The translations under genes were made by a program, and so were the position numbers. The notes beneath the pieces were generated by a model, which worked only from the letters and a program-made list of their open reading frames with translations, was not told the DNA's origin and searched no databases. Of a DNA stretch of 15,266 nucleotides, positions 13,700-15,266 are shown in pieces (position 1 is the first letter of the stretch; every line of letters starts with the position of its first letter). This DNA comes from Chrysiogenia bacterium (GTDB lineage Bacteria; JAGRBM01): contig JAGRBM010000627.1 in NCBI GenBank assembly GCA_020434085.1, positions 1 through 15,266 of the forward strand, in the 5' to 3' direction.

Positions 13700-14725
13700 T
13701 CACGTTCCGAATTTGGCCAGCAGCTCGCTCACCTGCCAGAGGCGAAGGGCGCTGGCCGGGCGCTCGCCCCCTGTCTTGCGGTTCCAGGTCCCGGCGACCA
13801 GCGAGCGTCCGTCAGGTGAAAAGGACAGCGCGTAGATCTCATGGGGCAGCTCTTCGACGACCAGCGCCTGATGACCGGTGGCACCGTACCAAAGGCGCAG
13901 CGTCCGGTCAGCCCCTGCCGAGGCCAGCAGGTCCCCATCGGGCGAGAAGGCCAGGCAGGTCACCGCATCGGAATGCCCCTGCAAAATGGCGTGGCGCTCT
14001 CCGGTGCGGGTGTCCCACATGCGAATGTTGTAGTCGCTGCCCGCCGAGGCCAGCAGGTGGGCCCCCGGCGACCAGGCCAGCGACTCGACGATGCCCCAGT
14101 GCCCGCGAATATCGAAACGCTCGTGCCCTCTCTTGCCGAGCTCCCACACGTGCAGGTGCCCGTCTTCGGCGCCGGCGGCAAGCAGGCGGCCCTCTTCAGC
14201 AAAGGCGACCGAATAGACATGGCCGATGCTCGCGGCATTGGCGCCGGGCAGTTCAGTCAGCCGCTCACCAGTGTGCGCGTTCCACACCCGCACACGCTGG
14301 TCCTGCCCGCCCGAGGCGATTTGCTCGCCCCCGGGAGAGAAGTCGATGTCATAGACACGTCCGAAGTGCGCCCAGATGCGCAGCAGTTCCCTGCCGTCGG
14401 AGATGTTCCACAGGCGCACCGTCCCATCGTGACCGGCAGAGGCAACGGCCCGCCCGTCTCGCGAGAAACGCACGGCGGAGATCCGGCTCGAATGGCCGCG
14501 CATGAACCGCAGTTCCTTGTGACGCTCGACGTCCCACAGACGCACTTCACCCACGCCGGTGATCTCGTCGTTACTCGCGGTAACCAGCAGCCTTCCGTTG
14601 GGGGAGAAGCAGATGGAACTGACCTGGTGGGTGTGCCGCGCCAGCTCGCGCGAATGCTCATCTTCGTGCGCGTCGTAGGAAACGACGCCGGTCGGGGCAG
14701 CAGGGTTGTGCAGGGGTTCGGACAT
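13700..14725 (-). CDS. WD40-repeat protein, single seven-bladed propeller
   Basis: A 341-aa protein made almost entirely of seven WD40 repeats, enough for one closed beta-propeller. Repeats are easy to see by their FSPDG turns and W-D/N ends: VSSICFSPNG...VRLWD, ISAVRFSRDG...VRLWN, VYDIDFSPGG...VRVWN, VYSVAFAEEG...LHVWE, VESLAWSPGA...IRMWD, VTCLAFSPDG...LRLWY, and IYALSFSPDG...LRLWQ. There is no signal peptide, membrane helix, kinase or protease domain, so it is a stand-alone cytosolic propeller, presumably a protein-binding platform. The short leader (SEPLHNPAAPTGVVSYDAHEDE) may supply the Velcro strand. The ATG at 14725 is used; the nearest purine-rich sequence (GAGGAAA) is rather far upstream. 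It stops 71 bases before the 183-aa gene on the same strand. Its partner cannot be read from the sequence. Confidence 0.92.
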   Translation of the reverse strand: MSEPLHNPAAPTGVVSYDAHEDEHSRELARHTHQVSSICFSPNGRLLVTASNDEITGVGEVRLWDVERHKELRFMRGHSSRISAVRFSRDGRAVASAGHDGTVRLWNISDGRELLRIWAHFGRVYDIDFSPGGEQIASGGQDQRVRVWNAHTGERLTELPGANAASIGHVYSVAFAEEGRLLAAGAEDGHLHVWELGKRGHERFDIRGHWGIVESLAWSPGAHLLASAGSDYNIRMWDTRTGERHAILQGHSDAVTCLAFSPDGDLLASAGADRTLRLWYGATGHQALVVEELPHEIYALSFSPDGRSLVAGTWNRKTGGERPASALRLWQVSELLAKFGT

Positions 14726-14815
14726 GGGCGGGGAAGTGTTTCCTCAAATGATGCGACTCGCCCGCCGCTCTCTTGCGACAGGCGCGCCCCGGAGTCCCCG
14801 CCGGGTATGCTTCTT

Positions 14816-15266
14816 CTAGTCTGACTGCGCGAGCCAGCGCAAACAACCAGTTTCTTCGAGCACCTTGTCCAGTGCGGCGCTACGGGTGGCGGCATATTTC
14901 TCGCGAATCACACCCAGACTGCGCGCATGGTATTTCTGGGTCTGCTGGGTAAACGGCTTTCCAGAGAGCTCCACGCTGAATTCCTTCTCACCGGTTGCGA
15001 GCGCGCGGGCGTTGGCATCCGACCAGGGAAGAAACAGCCCGGCCACCTGCTCGCAGAGAACCGGCTTGAGAGTCGGAAGCAGCGCATCCAGACTCTCGAA
15101 CTCCCCTTCGGCTTTGGGGTCGAGCATGCGGCCCACCCACGCGGCTACCCTGGGCGCGCGCTCTTTCATCAGGGCCCCGGGGGTGGGATCGCTCCAGAGT
15201 TCATAGAGCTGCCCCCAGAGCCCCAGATCCGCGAACGAGGGACGCGCGCCCAGCACATAGGGGCGG
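14816..15266 (-). CDS. Glutathione S-transferase-like protein, C-terminal domain (5' end outside window)
   Basis: The frame is open to the window edge, giving 149 visible residues of the C-terminal part. It begins RPYVLGARPSFADLGLWGQL, the classic GST C-terminal helix signature (YxLGxxPSxADxxLxGxL). An in-frame GTG at 15256 is an internal Val codon, not the start, because the motif extends across it. After the helical domain comes an extension (FTQQTQKYHARSLGVIREKY) seen in a subgroup of bacterial GST-like proteins. The N-terminal thioredoxin-like, glutathione-binding domain must lie beyond 15266, so activity cannot be judged. The gap to the WD40 gene is 90 bases. The link to the neighbouring genes is unclear. 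Confidence 0.82.
   Translation of the reverse strand, partial: RPYVLGARPSFADLGLWGQLYELWSDPTPGALMKERAPRVAAWVGRMLDPKAEGEFESLDALLPTLKPVLCEQVAGLFLPWSDANARALATGEKEFSVELSGKPFTQQTQKYHARSLGVIREKYAATRSAALDKVLEETGCLRWLAQSD

Noticed and set aside
15254-15256. GTG as the start of the GST-like protein
   Set aside because: The GST motif RPYVLGARPSFAD continues in frame upstream of it to the window edge, so the codon is an internal valine.

Overview
The window is GC-rich bacterial DNA with ordinary bacterial gene signals: Shine-Dalgarno sites, rho-independent terminators and tight gene packing. No tRNA, rRNA, CRISPR array, transposase or phage gene was seen. The organism is probably from the deltaproteobacterial / Myxococcota-like part of the tree or a related uncultured lineage. 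This rests on the style of the zinc-ribbon plus GYF-like proteins, the many TPR proteins, the YebC and RuvC sequence types and the GST C-terminal type. It is an inference from sequence flavour, not a phylogenetic placement.

Left part (1-3233, all minus strand): a housekeeping set reading rlmE (23S rRNA 2'-O-methyltransferase), yebC (translation/transcription factor family) and ruvC (Holliday-junction resolvase, cut by the window edge). An isolated lipoprotein gene lies upstream of rlmE, with its own promoter-like sequence, strong RBS and terminator.

Middle part (3234-7306): a 443-bp divergent intergenic region carries a cluster of inverted repeats ahead of a multi-domain, probably DNA-binding protein. 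That protein has two tandem helix-turn-helix-like units, an FG-type helical repeat and a C-terminal small beta-barrel resembling the UvrD/CarD type. It ends in a strong terminator and is followed by a second plus-strand operon: HIT-family hydrolase, MFS transporter and a 215-aa protein of unknown function. A bidirectional terminator closes this operon.

Right part (7355-15266, all minus strand): two neighbouring membrane proteins share one layout: N-terminal four-cysteine zinc ribbon, proline-rich linker, GYF-like domain, one transmembrane helix, then a long TPR region predicted to be periplasmic. The cytosolic half resembles the zinc-ribbon/GYF half of the Myxococcus gliding protein GltJ/AgmX. 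Upstream of the pair lie a small single-pass membrane protein, a seven-repeat WD40 protein and the C-terminal half of a GST-like protein. The tandem pair, with repeated DPF-D/A-FG motifs and poly-proline runs in its linkers, is the best candidate here for an undescribed system: a trans-envelope scaffold with a cytosolic recognition head.
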